DNA from: JADJOY01 sp016713535 [NCBI: Deltaproteobacteria bacterium]
Lineage (GTDB): Bacteria; JADJOY01
Assembly (NCBI GenBank): GCA_016713535.1
Contig: JADJOY010000037.1
Location: 52,349 to 116,348, forward strand
Reading direction: 5' to 3'
DNA: 64,000 bases
Shown here: positions 17,242 to 27,033 of the stretch, one piece after another
How the letters are laid out: each line of letters starts with the position of its first letter
How positions within the stretch are numbered: position 1 is the first letter of the stretch
Program-made: the position numbers and the translations under genes
The notes under the pieces: model-generated
Seen by the model: the letters and a program-made list of their open reading frames with translations, nothing else
What the model was told of the DNA's origin: nothing
Database searches by the model: none

Positions 17242-17739
17242 ATGGATCCCGTCACCACCCATCTCGGCCTCGGCTCGAACCTCGGCGACCGCGGCGCGCG
17301 CCTCGGTGAGGCCGCGGAGCGCCTGCGCCACGCCGAGGGCATCGTCTCGGTCGCGCTGTCGAGCTTCTACGAGACCTCGCCGGTGGGCGGTCCGCCGCAA
17401 GGCTGGTTCCTGAACGCCGCGGCGCGGGTGGTCACGACGTCGCCGCCGCGCGAGCTGCTCGCCACCTGCCTCGAGATCGAACGCGCGATGGGACGCGTGC
17501 GCGGGCCCGTGAACGGCCCACGGGTGATCGATCTCGACGTGCTGCTCTACGCGGACCGGGTCGTCGCGGAGCCAGGGCTGCTGATCCCCCACCCGGAGAT
17601 GCTCCGGCGCCGCTTCGTGCTGGTGCCGCTCGCCGAGATCGCAGCGAACGTGCTCCACCCCGTCGAGCGTGAGTCGATCGCCTCGCTGCTCGAGCGGCTA
17701 CCCTCGAGCTCGGAGACGGTGCGGCGCTACGAGAGCTGA
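17242..17739 (+). CDS. folK: 2-amino-4-hydroxy-6-hydroxymethyldihydropteridine pyrophosphokinase
   Basis: HPPK transfers pyrophosphate from ATP to 6-hydroxymethyl-7,8-dihydropterin in folate synthesis. The 165-residue length is normal. Family signatures are present: LGLGSNLGDR at the N-terminus, YETSPVGGPPQGWFLNAA, ERAMGRVRGPVNGPRVIDLD (the R..R....GPR.IDLD signature with the two Asp metal ligands), and IPHPEMLRRRFVLVPLAEI. The start at ATG 17242 follows GGAG at 17232-17235. It is transcribed away from the PilZ gene, and no other folate gene is adjacent. Confidence 0.95.
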   Translation: MDPVTTHLGLGSNLGDRGARLGEAAERLRHAEGIVSVALSSFYETSPVGGPPQGWFLNAAARVVTTSPPRELLATCLEIERAMGRVRGPVNGPRVIDLDVLLYADRVVAEPGLLIPHPEMLRRRFVLVPLAEIAANVLHPVERESIASLLERLPSSSETVRRYES

Positions 17740-17751
17740 GAGTTCGTGAAG

Positions 17752-17895
17752 GGATCGAGCGAGAGCGAAGCGCCGCGGGGGGACGGAGCCCCCCGCGCTA
17801 CGAAGACCATCGTAGCGACGGGGGTTTCATCCCCCGTCGCCGGGCCCACGCGGCCTTCGTGAGCGACCCAGATCGAAAGATTCACGGCCTCTGAG
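17752..17895. repeat. Composite REP-like element (B + A hairpins with conserved tail)
   Basis: This is the cleanest uninterrupted copy. Hairpin B is at about 17770-17803, hairpin A is cgtagcgacggggg-tttcat-cccccgtcgccggg at 17811-17845, and a tail gagcgacccagatcgaaagattcac lies at about 17863-17887. The same tail follows the copy at 29.2 kb and the inverted copy at 33.85 kb. It sits downstream of folK. The rest of the gap to 18055 shows no gene. Confidence 0.8.
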
Positions 17896-18055
17896 CCGCG
17901 CGGCGGCGCGTGAGGTGCTCCGCGTTGGCGCAGAGCGCGAAGGCCCAGACGGTGCTCTCCGGGCCCACCGTAGCAGGCTCCCGGAGATGACCGCGCCCCT
18001 CGGGAGGGTCCCGAGAGGCGCGTGAGGATCGTGAAGAACGCGGTCGAGGACGCGT

Positions 18056-18463
18056 TCAGTAGGGGCGGCGTCCGCCGCCACCACCACCGCCGGGGCCGCC
18101 ACGGCCACCGCCGCCACCACGGCCGCCGCGATCGCCGCGGTCACCGCCGTAGCCACCACCGCCGCCACCCCGGCCACCGAACCCGCCGCCACCGCCACCA
18201 CCGCGCTCGTCGGCTCGACGGTCGATCGCGAAGTCCACGCGGATCGTGCGGCCACCGAGCTCGGCGCCGTTCATGGCGCGCTTGGCTTCCTCGGCAGCGG
18301 CGTCCTCGGTGTAGCTCACGAAGCCGAACCCCTTGGAGCGACCGGTGTCCCGGTCCATGACGACCTTGGCTTCCGTGACCGAGCCGTAGGCCTCGAAGGC
18401 CTGCCGCAAGCCCGCATCGTCCGTGCCCCAGGCCAGACCACCAACGAACAGCTTCTTGGGCAT
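18056..18463 (-). CDS. Glycine-rich RNA-binding protein (single RRM)
   Basis: A 135-residue protein. Residues 1-80 form one RRM, with RNP2 as LFVGGL and RNP1 as KGFGFVSY in the order and spacing typical of bacterial and cyanobacterial Rbp proteins. The last 45 residues are an RGG-type tail of Gly runs broken by Arg/Asp/Tyr, ending GGRRPY. Such small proteins bind single-stranded RNA, and in some bacteria they are cold-induced; no cold-shock element could be verified here. An AGGAG-type ribosome site (GAGGAG) precedes the ATG. The Gly tail is encoded by a highly repetitive ggc/ggt tract prone to slippage. Confidence 0.93.
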   Translation of the reverse strand: MPKKLFVGGLAWGTDDAGLRQAFEAYGSVTEAKVVMDRDTGRSKGFGFVSYTEDAAAEEAKRAMNGAELGGRTIRVDFAIDRRADERGGGGGGGFGGRGGGGGGYGGDRGDRGGRGGGGGRGGPGGGGGGGRRPY

Positions 18464-18845
18464 ACTTCACTCTCCTCGACCGCGAGACGTGCCGACGATC
18501 GGCAGCAGCGGTCCTGCAGACAACGGGATCGAGTTTTTCGAGAAGCTCACGAACGGAAGGCGTTACGCGAGGCGCGAGAGGCTGGGGAGACGCTAGGCGT
18601 CGGGGCCTGGAACACGCGGGGTTGCCGTGAAAAACGCATCGGAGCAAATCCACTCTCACCGATCCCCAATCCGGGAGTCAAGCAGAAAATGCCCCGGTTG
18701 CAGGGGTCAACACCGTGCCGACGCTCGGCACCACGAACGTTCTCGCGACCGCGCTGGACGAGCCGCCGAGCGCTCGAAGTGCCCGTCGCGTCGCGCGCCG
18801 CAGCAGCGCGGCGGCACCACGCGCGGCGAGGGAACGGCCGCCCTG
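18464..18845. other. Divergent intergenic region, no gene seen
   Basis: This 382-bp gap lies between the RRM gene (minus) and the DUF547 gene (plus). The part near 18626-18690 is noticeably less GC-rich (gtgaaaaacgcatcggagcaaatccactctcacc) and may contain one or both promoters, but no consensus boxes are assignable. An open frame from 18627 is in phase with DUF547 but has no protein-like character before MALRPFATASRW. Confidence 0.4.
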
Positions 18846-19646
18846 ATGGCGCTTCGCCCCTTCGCGACCGCGAGCCGGTGGCTGGTCGTGCTCGGGCTTT
18901 TGCTCATCGGCTCCGAGCGCGGCGCCGGCGCTGCGTCGTTCGACCACGACCACTTAGCCTGGACCCGCCAGCTCGCGCGCTTCGTCCACGACGGACGCGT
19001 CGACTACACGAGCTGGGGTCGCGACGGGCGCGCCGAGCTCGACGCGTATCTGCGTACGCTGCAAGGGGTCGAGCCCGCGGCCTACGCGGCCTGGACGCGC
19101 GAACAGCGCCTGGCTTTCTGGATCGACGCCTACAACGCGTACATGGTCGTTCAGGTCCTCGACCACCAGCCGCTGCGCAGCGTGCGCGAGATCGGCTTCC
19201 TGCCGTTCGCCGCGTTCAAGGACGGGTTCATCCCGATGGAGGGGCTGCGAGGCGCCAAGCTCTCGCTCGACGACATCGAGCACCGCATCCTGCGCAAGGA
19301 GATCGGGGAACCGCTCATTCACTTCGGCATCGTGTGCGCGTCGAAGAGCTGTCCGGCGCTCGCGTCCGAGGCGTACCGCGGCGACGCGGTGATGGGTCAG
19401 CTCGAGACCGCGGCGCGCCGCTTCCTCGCGGACACCACCAAGAACCGCCTCGACCCGGACGGCACCACGGTGCGCCTCTCCTCCATCTTCCAGTGGTTTC
19501 GCGAGGACTTCGAGAAGAGCGGCACCCTCGCACGGTTCGTGGCCGGCTACGCGCCCGGGCCGATGGCGACCGCCCTCGCCAGACCCGAAGTGAAGCTCGA
19601 GTTCCTCGACTACGACTGGACCCTGAACGGGCTCGAGGGAACCTGA
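18846..19646 (+). CDS. DUF547 domain protein, exported
   Basis: A 266-residue protein with signal peptide MALRPFATASRWLVVLGLLLIGSERGAGA. It is followed by a complete DUF547 domain: VDYTSWGRDGRAELDAYL, REQRLAFWIDAYNAYMV, LDDIEHRILRK, HFGIVCASKSCPAL and QWFREDFEKSG. The FWIDAYNAYMV and GIVCASKSCP blocks are the family hallmarks; the family has a papain-like fold proposition but no firmly known reaction. The start is at ATG 18846. It is probably periplasmic. It is followed by hairpin repeats rather than by a co-directional partner. Confidence 0.85.
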   Translation: MALRPFATASRWLVVLGLLLIGSERGAGAASFDHDHLAWTRQLARFVHDGRVDYTSWGRDGRAELDAYLRTLQGVEPAAYAAWTREQRLAFWIDAYNAYMVVQVLDHQPLRSVREIGFLPFAAFKDGFIPMEGLRGAKLSLDDIEHRILRKEIGEPLIHFGIVCASKSCPALASEAYRGDAVMGQLETAARRFLADTTKNRLDPDGTTVRLSSIFQWFREDFEKSGTLARFVAGYAPGPMATALARPEVKLEFLDYDWTLNGLEGT

Positions 19647-19654
19647 CGCCTCCG

Positions 19655-19925
19655 GCGTCTGCCCTCCACCTCGGCGGAGATCGCCCCGGTGGAGGGCCGC
19701 GATCCTTCGCGGCTTCATGCGCGGCGGCGAGGGACCGCCGCCCTCCAGAGCGACCCGAGCCGGCTGAAGGGCCGGGATCCTTCGCGGCCGCGCCCGGCTG
19801 GATCCGTAATCGAGCGCGGTGCCGATGCACGCGCCGCGTCTCGCCGGGCACGCGGCGCTGCCCCTCCCTCGATCGCGCAACGATCGGCTGGAGCGCGCCC
19901 GCTTCGTCGGGCGCCGGGGATCGAG
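19655..19925. repeat. Cluster of GGAGGG-type and GGGCACGC-type hairpin repeats
   Basis: Contains ggagggccgcgatccttcgcggc (19690-19712), its partner arm gcggcggcgagggaccgccgccctcc (about 19720-19745), and a second variant, gaagggccgggatccttcgcggcc (about 19767). It also has tcgccgggcacgcggcg (about 19850) and ggctggagcgcgcccgcttcgtcgggcgcc (about 19884-19914). Each of these recurs elsewhere: 27.4-27.7, 39.37, 42.14 and 53.73-53.83 kb. No gene is visible in 19647-19997. Confidence 0.7.
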
Positions 19926-19997
19926 GGCGGACCGGTCGACACGCCTTGTAACCTTTCGCCGTCGTCGATCGTGGATCGGGCACAGGAGGCTCGACCC

Positions 19998-21296
19998 ATG
20001 GACGACGTGATCGTGATCGGTGGTGGTCTGGCGGGGCTGACGGCGGGGGCGTACCTGGCCGGAGCCGGACTCGCGACCCGCGTGCTCGAGCGCGCGGGAT
20101 CCCTCGGTGGCCGGGCGGACACCCACGTCCGCGACGGCTTCCACTTCAACCTCGGGCCACACGCGCTCTATCGCGCCGGGGCCGCGCACGCGATCCTGAC
20201 CGAGCTCGGCGTGCCGCTGAGCGGCGCGAGCCCGGCGACCGAGGGGCTGGCGCTGCTCGGTGGCGAGCTCCACGCGCTTCCCACCAGCCCACGTGGCCTC
20301 CTCGGCACCTCGGCGCTCGGCGCGCGCGGCAAGCTCGAGGTGGCGCGGTTCGTCGCCGTGGTCGGCTCGCGCGCCGCCGGCCCGGAGCGGTGGGCGCGAG
20401 CCAGCGTCGCGGCGTGGCTCGACGAGCACGTCCACGATCCCCGCGCGCGGCTCTTCGTCGAGGCACTGATCCGCCTCTCGACGTACACCAACGCGCCCGA
20501 GCTCGTGAGCGCCGGCGCCGCGCTCGCGCAGGTGCGCCGCGCGCTTCGCGGTGGCGTGATCTACCTCGACGGCGGCTGGCGCGGGCTCGTCGAGGGTCTC
20601 GCCGATCTCGCGGGCCGCGCGGGCGCCGTCCTCGAGACCCAGGCCGCCGTGCGCGCGGTCGAGGTGCGCGGCGCTGAGTTCCGCATCACGCTGGACTCGG
20701 GACGCGAGCTCGACGCGCGCGCGGTGGTGGTCGCGGGCAGCCCCGAGCTCGCGGCGCGCCTCCTGGGAGCCGGGCGCTCGCCCGCGCTCGACGCGGCGGC
20801 GGCGAACGCGGTCCCGGTGCTCGCGGCTTGCCTCGACGTGGCGCTCACGTCGCTCCCCTGCCCCGAGCGCGGCTTCGCGCTCGGGCTCGACCAGCCGCTC
20901 TATTACTCGGTGCACTCGAAGAGCGCGGCGCTCGCACCGCATGGTGGCGCGATCATCCACGTCGCCAAGTACCTGGCGTCGCCGGCCACCGCGGCCGCCG
21001 CCGACGAGGCGCGCGAGCTCGAGGCGTTCCTCGACCTTCTCCAGCCGGGCTGGCGGGAGCACCTCGCGCAGCGCCGCTTCCTGCGCCGCATGGTGGTGCA
21101 ACACGACCTCGTGCGCGCGGACCGCGACGGCCCGCCGCGGCCCACCGCCACCGCCGCGGGCGTGCCCGGCTACTTCGTCGCAGGCGACTGGGTGGGCCCG
21201 GGAGCGTTCCTCGCCGACGCGGCGGTCGCGAGCGGCCGCGCCGCCGCGCGAGCGGCGCTCGCCCATCTCGACCCGCGTCTCGCCTCGGCCGCATGA
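19998..21296 (+). CDS. FAD-dependent oxidoreductase (amine oxidase / phytoene desaturase-like)
   Basis: A 432-residue flavoprotein. The N-terminal dinucleotide-binding motif is VIVIGGGLAGLTAGAYLAGAG, followed by RAGSLGGRADTH, the GG doublet after the Rossmann fold typical of the amine oxidase/phytoene desaturase superfamily. The C-terminal FAD-closing motif is GYFVAGDWVGPGAFLADAAVASGRAAARAAL. AGGAGG at 19984-19989 precedes ATG 19998. The substrate cannot be told. The stop overlaps the start of a sigma factor (ATGATGA), and ECF41-type sigma genes are known to neighbour oxidoreductases, so this is probably its linked target enzyme. Confidence 0.85.
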   Translation: MDDVIVIGGGLAGLTAGAYLAGAGLATRVLERAGSLGGRADTHVRDGFHFNLGPHALYRAGAAHAILTELGVPLSGASPATEGLALLGGELHALPTSPRGLLGTSALGARGKLEVARFVAVVGSRAAGPERWARASVAAWLDEHVHDPRARLFVEALIRLSTYTNAPELVSAGAALAQVRRALRGGVIYLDGGWRGLVEGLADLAGRAGAVLETQAAVRAVEVRGAEFRITLDSGRELDARAVVVAGSPELAARLLGAGRSPALDAAAANAVPVLAACLDVALTSLPCPERGFALGLDQPLYYSVHSKSAALAPHGGAIIHVAKYLASPATAAAADEARELEAFLDLLQPGWREHLAQRRFLRRMVVQHDLVRADRDGPPRPTATAAGVPGYFVAGDWVGPGAFLADAAVASGRAAARAALAHLDPRLASAA

Positions 21297-22253
21297 TGAC
21301 GGCGATGGCCCCCTCGCCGATCGAGCCGCTCGCCGCGGACGCCTTCGCGGCGCAGCGCGGATACCTGTGGGCGGTGGCGTACCGGATGCTCGGCAGCGCC
21401 GCGGATGCGGACGACGCGCTCCAGGACACCTTCGTGCGCGCCCTCGAACGTCCGCCGGCGCGCCTCGACGAGCCCCTCGGGCCGTGGCTCACCCGCGTAC
21501 TGGTCAACGTCGCGCGTGATCGGCTGCGTGCGCGCAAGCGGCGCGCCTACGTCGGCCCCTGGCTGCCGTCGCCGATCGAAAACGAGGCTCCGCCCGACGA
21601 CCTGCCCGGGCCAGCCGAGCTCTCGCCCGGCGCGCGCTACGACCTGCGCGAGAGCGCCTCGTTCGCGTTTCTCTTCGCTCTCGAGGCGCTCACCCCCAAC
21701 CAGCGTGCGGTGCTCCTGATGCGCGACGTCCTCGACGCCTCGCTGGAAGAGACCGCCGAGGTGCTCGGGCTCAGCGTCGCGAACGTGAAGGTCCAGCACC
21801 ACCGCGCCCGCAAGCGCCTCGAGTCCTACGAGCGCTCACGGGTGAAGACCGCGAGCGCAGCCGCGCAGGAGGTGCTGGCGCGGTTCATGACCTGCCTGGC
21901 GACCGACGACGTCGCGGGACTCGAGGAGCTGCTCGCCGGCGACGTGCGGCTCCTGAGCGACGGCGGAGGCGGAGTTCCACGCCGCGCGCGTGCCGGTGGT
22001 CGGCGTCGCCAAGGTCATCACGTTCCTGCGCAACGTGCTGCGCCTGTGGCCCATCGACACGCGCTACGAGATCCGCTGGGTCAACGGCGCGCCGGCGATC
22101 CTCGGTGAAGCGGAGCGCGCCCGTGCCGGTGAGCCAACCCGCTTCGTCACCCGCCTCGAGCTCGACGCCGGCGGGCGCGTTCGCGAGATCCACACCATCC
22201 TCGCCACCGCCAAGCTCACGGCGTTCTACCGGACGCCGCCGACGGAGGGGTAG
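21293..22253 (+). CDS. ECF sigma factor of the ECF41/SigJ type with C-terminal SnoaL-like domain (frameshifted)
   Basis: Region sigma2 (AQRGYLWAVAYRMLGSAADADDALQDTF) and sigma4 (LTPNQRAVLLMRDVLDASLEETAEVLG, then VKVQHHRARKRL) are clear. The C-terminal extension begins AQEVLARFMTCLATDDVAGLEELLAGDVRLLSDGGG and continues in the next frame as RVPVVGVAKVITFLRNVLRLWP. This is the SnoaL-like domain that controls ECF41 factors. The frame changes at about 21961-21974 in ggcggaggcggag; one extra base explains it. Without the shift the protein would be about 319 residues, as usual. ATG 21293 overlaps the oxidoreductase stop. This is probably a consensus error, otherwise the regulator has lost its C-terminal domain. 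Confidence 0.8.
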
Positions 22254-22276
22254 ACTCGGGAGCGGAGGACAGGACG

Positions 22277-22858
22277 ATGCCTTCCCCGACCACCGACATC
22301 CAGCCGCGCAGCCACGTCACCGTCGAGGACATCTTCGCGATGGAGGACGACAAGCGCTACGAGGTGATCGGAGGCGAGATCCACATGGTGCCGCCGCCCG
22401 GGTCGTCGCATCAGGAGCTCTCTGCAACCCTCCTCGCTCTGCTTCTCCAACACGTCCGCGCCCATGCTCTCGGTTGGATCGTCGCATCCCCGGTCGCCTT
22501 GATCCTTGCCGAGGACGACTACGTCGAGCCCGACATCGTGTTCGTGGCCGAGGCTCGGATCGGCATCGTGACCACGCGCGGCATCGAGGGCGTGCCAGAC
22601 CTCGTCGTCGAGATCCAATCGAAGTCCCCCGCTTCGCGCCGCCGCGATCAGATCGCCAAGTACGCTCTCTACGAGCGCCACGGCATCCCCCACTACTGGA
22701 TCGTCGACCCGATCGACCGCACGCTGGTCGCCCACACCCTCCGCGACGGGCGCTACGTCCGCGAGGCCTCGCTCGAGAACCAGGACGTGTTCCGTCCCGC
22801 GCTCTTCCCGGGGCTCGAGATCCCGCTCGCCTCGATCTGGCCGCGGCTGGGCGGTTGA
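22277..22858 (+). CDS. Uma2 family protein (DUF820, PD-(D/E)XK nuclease fold)
   Basis: A 193-residue cytoplasmic protein with the Uma2 order of motifs: RYEVIGGEIHMV, SSHQELSATLLALL, YVEPDIVFVAE (the catalytic Asp), VPDLVVEIQSKSPASRRRDQ (the E-x-S/K part), and KYALYERHGIPHYWIVDPI. The family has the restriction-endonuclease-like fold and is abundant in cyanobacteria and other genomes. Its biological role is unclear; it is often linked to mobile DNA. It is 23 bp downstream of the sigma factor and convergent with the DUF4105 gene, 21 bp away. Confidence 0.9.
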   Translation: MPSPTTDIQPRSHVTVEDIFAMEDDKRYEVIGGEIHMVPPPGSSHQELSATLLALLLQHVRAHALGWIVASPVALILAEDDYVEPDIVFVAEARIGIVTTRGIEGVPDLVVEIQSKSPASRRRDQIAKYALYERHGIPHYWIVDPIDRTLVAHTLRDGRYVREASLENQDVFRPALFPGLEIPLASIWPRLGG

Positions 22859-22879
22859 TCTGCGGGCACGGCCGGCGCC

Positions 22880-24890
22880 TCAGCGGTACCAGCGCAGGCT
22901 CAGCGTCCCATCGAAGGCGCCGCGCAGCTTGGTGGCCTCGACCCTCAGCTCGAGGTCGTGGGTGAGCGAGACCGAGGTCGCGCCGTGCAAGCGGAAGTTC
23001 ACGCCGTCGTCGCCGCCGTCGTCGAACGAGTCCGGGGGCGCTACGCCGAGGAACGGGTACAGGTAACCCGCCTCGAGCTGAACCCGCCACGCGGAGAGCG
23101 GCGTGAGCAACGCGCCGAGGGATGCGCCCGCCTGGAGCCGGTAGGCGTCGCGGAACGGCGCGCCGACGCCGGTGTCGAGGTCGGCGAAGCCGTACGCGAA
23201 CCCCGGCAGCCAGCGCTCCCAGCCGAGCGCGAGGCCGGCGCCACCCGAGAGGCTGCCGTACACGCAGTCCCAACCGGCGCATGCGTCCTCGCGCACCCGA
23301 TCGGAGCCGACGTACACGTGCCACGAAGGGCGGATCACCCAGGGATCGATCGGCGCGAGCGAGACGATCCGAGCCAGGAACGCGCTCGAGCTCGAACGCC
23401 GGCGCCTCCTCGCCGTGGAGGCGCGCCTCGACCCCGAACATCTCGATCTGGTTCCCGGGCATGTAACCCGACGAGGGGTCGAGGAGGTCGTGGAGCGCGC
23501 CGCGTACCGCGACGTCGGCGAAGGCGCCGCGCGTGCCGTGGCCGCCGCCGAGGGTGATCGCCGCCGAACCGTGGCTCGACTCGGGAGTCGGCGGCACCGG
23601 AACGTCGGCCGGTTGCGCGGCGAGCGCGAGTCGACCCCGCGCCATCAGCAGCTCGCGCTCGCGTCCCTTCGCGGCGGTCATCGGCGAGGCCTCGGCGCGA
23701 TAGCGCACCAGCTCGTAGGCGGTGTCGAGGATCGCCGCGCGCCGCGACGGGTCCGCCGCGGCGAGGAGCGTCCGCGGCTCGCCGCCACCCGCATCGGCGA
23801 GGCGCTCGGCGAGCTTCACCTCGTCGCTGGCGAGGGCTTCACGGCGGGCGACCATGCCGCGGAAACGCGAGGGCCGGAACCGCGACGAGACCACCAGCCC
23901 GGGCCGCTCGGCGATCGCCTTGACCGTGTCGCCGGGAATGACCCACTTCTGGAACTGATCCGTGAGGTGGAGCGACGGGTCGGCGGCGTCGAGCACCGCG
24001 AGGAGGTGATAGGAGCAGTTCTCGCTCAGGTAGTAGTAGTCGAACCACGCGTGGCCGAGCTCCCACAGGTGCTCGACCATGCGCGCCACCTGCGCGCGGT
24101 CGAACGCGAGCCGGTACTCCCAGATGTCGCGGTCCTCCATGTCCGCGTACTCCTGCACCTTCAGGTAGTACGGGATGGTCGCGAAGTAGCCCGGGAAGCC
24201 GCCGCCGAGGCCCATGAAGGTGTAGAGGACGGGGTTCTCGGTGGTCGGCAGCGCGGCGTAGTTGACGGCGTAGGAGAGCAGGTCCGCCGCGTCACCCTCG
24301 CGCGCACGGTTGAGGCGCAGGAGCGTGTGGCCGAACATCGACGACGGCCCGTTCGGGTAGGCCGACGCGAAGATGATCGTCGCGGACTCGGCGGCGATCG
24401 CGTCGCGCCAGTGGTCGAAGCGCTCGCAGGGCGCGCGCGGCACACGCTCCGGGTCGAACTGGAGTTGGGCGTCGAGCCAGGAGAACCGCGCCGGGAACCG
24501 GCAGCGCGCGGGCCCCGCTTCCGCCTCACCCGACGGGTCGAGATCGAGCGCCTGCTCGACGAAGGCGGTGAGCGTCGCGTCGAGCTCGGCTGCCGGGTTG
24601 GTCTTGCCGTCGGGGGCGAGGAAGAACGCGGCCGCGTCGACCTCGCTGGTCGTGCCGGACGAGAGCCGGTTCTCGCGGTAGTGGCCGAGGACGAGCCATT
24701 CGCGCGACTCGGCGAGCTTCAGCGCGCGGGCGCGCTCGATCAGGACCGCCACGTAGTCGGCCGGATCCTCGGCCGCCCCCGCGGACGGCGGGGACGCGAT
24801 CCGGAAGGCGACGAGCCAGCACAGCGCGGCGAGCGCAAAACGAACGGCCCGGCCGGAACCCCGGCCGGGCCGCGCGAGACGTCGAATCAC
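22880..24890 (-). CDS. DUF4105 family exported protein with C-terminal beta-barrel-like domain (frameshifted)
   Basis: Starts at GTG 24890 with a signal sequence (RFALAALCWLVAFRIASPPSAGA). The DUF4105 core is recognisable from SATIIFASAYPNGPSSMFGH and LLSYAVNYAALPTTENPVLY through FDYYYLSENCSYHLLAVLDA. The last 150 residues, IRPSWHVYVGSDRV to ELRVEATKLRGAFDGTLSLRWYR, are amphipathic strands ending in an aromatic, like an outer-membrane barrel. The frame breaks near 23380-23392 (after GEEAPAFELE) and resumes as FLARIVSLAPIDPWVIR; a single-base indel accounts for it. Reconstructed length is about 669 residues. Function is unknown; the Cys/His-containing core suggests a hydrolase. Confidence 0.75.
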
Positions 24891-24902
24891 GAGATCAGCG
24901 GC

Positions 24903-25409
24903 TCAGAGCTTGGTGCAGCCGTTCGCGAACGTCTCGTTCGAGGCCAGCTCGACCTTGAAGGACGAGAGGGCGTCGCTCGCGGTCGTGCTCTCGGTGGGGA
25001 AGGTCTTGGTGTAGTTCGCCTGGGCGAACGACCCGACCGCGGGGGTCAGGCTCGGATCGCAGCCGAGGAGGGTGCTGAACGCCGCGAGGTACTCGCCGCC
25101 GCCCTGCGCCATGTCGCGCTCGAGGTTCTCGAGGTTGGCCTCGGCGAACGCCTGCTGCTCCTTCTCGCCCATGAGCGTGCCGTCGGTCGTGCAGTTCGAC
25201 GTACCCGTCGAGATGCCGAAGGTCTGGGTTCCGAACGAGCCGTTGAGGGTGGCCGACACGACCTGGCCCACCTTGTGATTCTTCTCGATGAGGATCGAGC
25301 CGAGACCGCAGCCCGAGGTGTGCACGGCGCGAGCCGGAACCGCCGTCGCCGCGACCAGACCCGCCGAGCCCACCACCGCAGCAGCAATCCAACCCCACGT
25401 TCGCTTCAT
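24903..25409 (-). CDS. DUF3015 family exported protein
   Basis: A 168-residue protein from ATG 25409, preceded by AGGAGG. The signal peptide MKRTWGWIAAAVVGSAGLVAATAVPARA is followed by the family hallmark SGCGLGSILIEKN. The spaced segments SNCTTDGTL, AFAEANLENLERDMAQGGGEYL and LLGCDPSLTP also fit DUF3015. Four cysteines in the mature protein could form two disulfides. The family is periplasmic or outer-membrane and uncharacterised. It is 12 bp upstream of the DUF4105 start on the same strand, so the two form an operon. Confidence 0.85.
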   Translation of the reverse strand: MKRTWGWIAAAVVGSAGLVAATAVPARAVHTSGCGLGSILIEKNHKVGQVVSATLNGSFGTQTFGISTGTSNCTTDGTLMGEKEQQAFAEANLENLERDMAQGGGEYLAAFSTLLGCDPSLTPAVGSFAQANYTKTFPTESTTASDALSSFKVELASNETFANGCTKL

Positions 25410-25505
25410 GAAGCCTCCTGTGCGTGTGGCCTCGGGGCCGATCACGCGTTCGCAATCCGGGACACGTCGACTGGCGCGCACGGTGCCACGGTGCGCGCGC
25501 GGGCG

Positions 25506-27033
25506 TCAAGACGATCCGGCAGGCTCGGCGGGTGCGCCACCACGCCTTCGGCGCGCGCGCGGGATCTCGCGGATGCCGACGGTGTCGGTGGCGCCGCTCT
25601 CGCGAAGCCGGCCGGCCACGACGACGACGCGGTCGCCGGGGGCGGCCTGGCCGCTCGCCACGGCCTGCGCGAGGGCGGCGTCGAGGAGCTTCTTCGCGTC
25701 GCGGGCGTAGGCGATCCGCCCCGGCACCACGCCCCACTCGAGGGCGAGCCGGGACCACGTGCCGCGGGTGGGCGTGAGCGCGATCACCGGCATCGGCAGG
25801 CGCTCGCGCGCCACGTAGTGCGCGGTACGGCCGTGGTCGGTGAGCACGACGACGACGCTCGCCCGCGCGTCGACGGCGGCGCGCGCCGCGGCCCGCCACG
25901 GTGGCCTCGGCGATCGACGGCGTGGCGCCGGCGAGCTCGCCGGAGGCGATGGTGGGCGGAAAGCTCGCGAGCTCGCGCAGCGCGAGCTTCGCGGCGAGCT
26001 CGGACTCGGTGCGGCGCACGATCCGGTCCATGGTGCGCACGGTCTCGACCGGGTAGGCCCCCGCCGCCGTCTCGCCGGAGAGCATCACCGCGCTGGTGCC
26101 GTCGTAGATGGCGTTCGCCACGTCCGACGCCTCGGCGCGAGTGGGACGAGCGTGGTCGATCATCGACTCGAGCATCTGCGTCGCCGTGATCACCGGCTTC
26201 GCGTTCGCGACCGCGCGGCGGATCAGGCGCTTCTGGATGCCGGGCACCAGCTCCGCGCCGAGCTCCACCCCCATGTCGCCGCGCGCGATCATGATCACGT
26301 CCGCGGCGGCGACGATCTCGTCGATCCGCGTGACCGCCTCGGGGCGCTCGATCTTGGCGACCACGCCCGCGTGCGATCCCGCGGCGGCGATGCGCTTCGC
26401 GAGATCGCGCACCTCGTCCGCGGCGCGCACGAACGAGAGCGCCACGAGGTCCACGCCACGCGCCAGCGCGAAGCCGAGGTCGGCGAGGTCCTTGCGCGTG
26501 AGCGCTGGCGAGCTGATGCGCGTGCCCGGCAGATTGATGCCGCGGTGCTGGCGCAGCACGCCGCCCACCTCGACACGGGTGTGCACCTCGTCGCCGTGGA
26601 CCCGCACCACCTCGACCTCGAGGTTGCCGTCGTCGAGGAGCAGGCGCTCGCCGGGGCGCACGTCGCGCGCCAGCGCGGGGTACGAGCAGCCCACCCGCCC
26701 CGCCGCGCCCACCACGTCGTCGCGCGCGACGATGACCAGCCTTCCCCCTCGCGCGAGCGTGATCGGTGCCCCGTCCGCGAGCCGGCCGACGCGGATCTTC
26801 GGGCCCTGCAGATCCGCGAGCAGCGCGATCGGCCGCTTCGCCTGCGCGGAGGCGCGCCGCGCGAGCCGGATCAGCCGCCCGTGGGTCGCGTGGTCGCCGT
26901 GCGAGAAGTTGAGGCGGAAGACGTCCACGCCGGCAGCGATCAGCGCCGCGATCGTGGCCGCGTCGCCCGACGCCGGCCCGAGCGTCGCGACGATCTTGGT
27001 GCGGCGCGGCTCGGGCGAACGCGTTCTGGACAT
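25506..27033 (-). CDS. pyk: Pyruvate kinase (frameshifted)
   Basis: Converts phosphoenolpyruvate and ADP to pyruvate and ATP in glycolysis. Motifs are in order: RRTKIVATLGPAS, VFRLNFSHGDHATHG, LADLQGPKIRVG, VVAKIERPEAV, MIARGDMGVELG, ITATQMLESM and VMLSGETAAGAYPVE. The C-terminal allosteric domain begins SIAEATVA, then the frame changes near 25890-25905. It continues as VLTDHGRTAHYVARERLPMPVIALTPTR to the stop at 25506. ATG 27033 follows GGAGG. The reconstructed length of about 509 residues is normal. A broken single-copy glycolytic gene is implausible, so this is most likely a consensus error. Confidence 0.9.

Noticed and set aside
22317-23390. C-terminal extension of DUF4105 in the first frame
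   Set aside because: The sequence after GEEAPAFELE becomes Arg-rich and loses barrel character. The other frame fits the domain, so the extension is a frameshift product.
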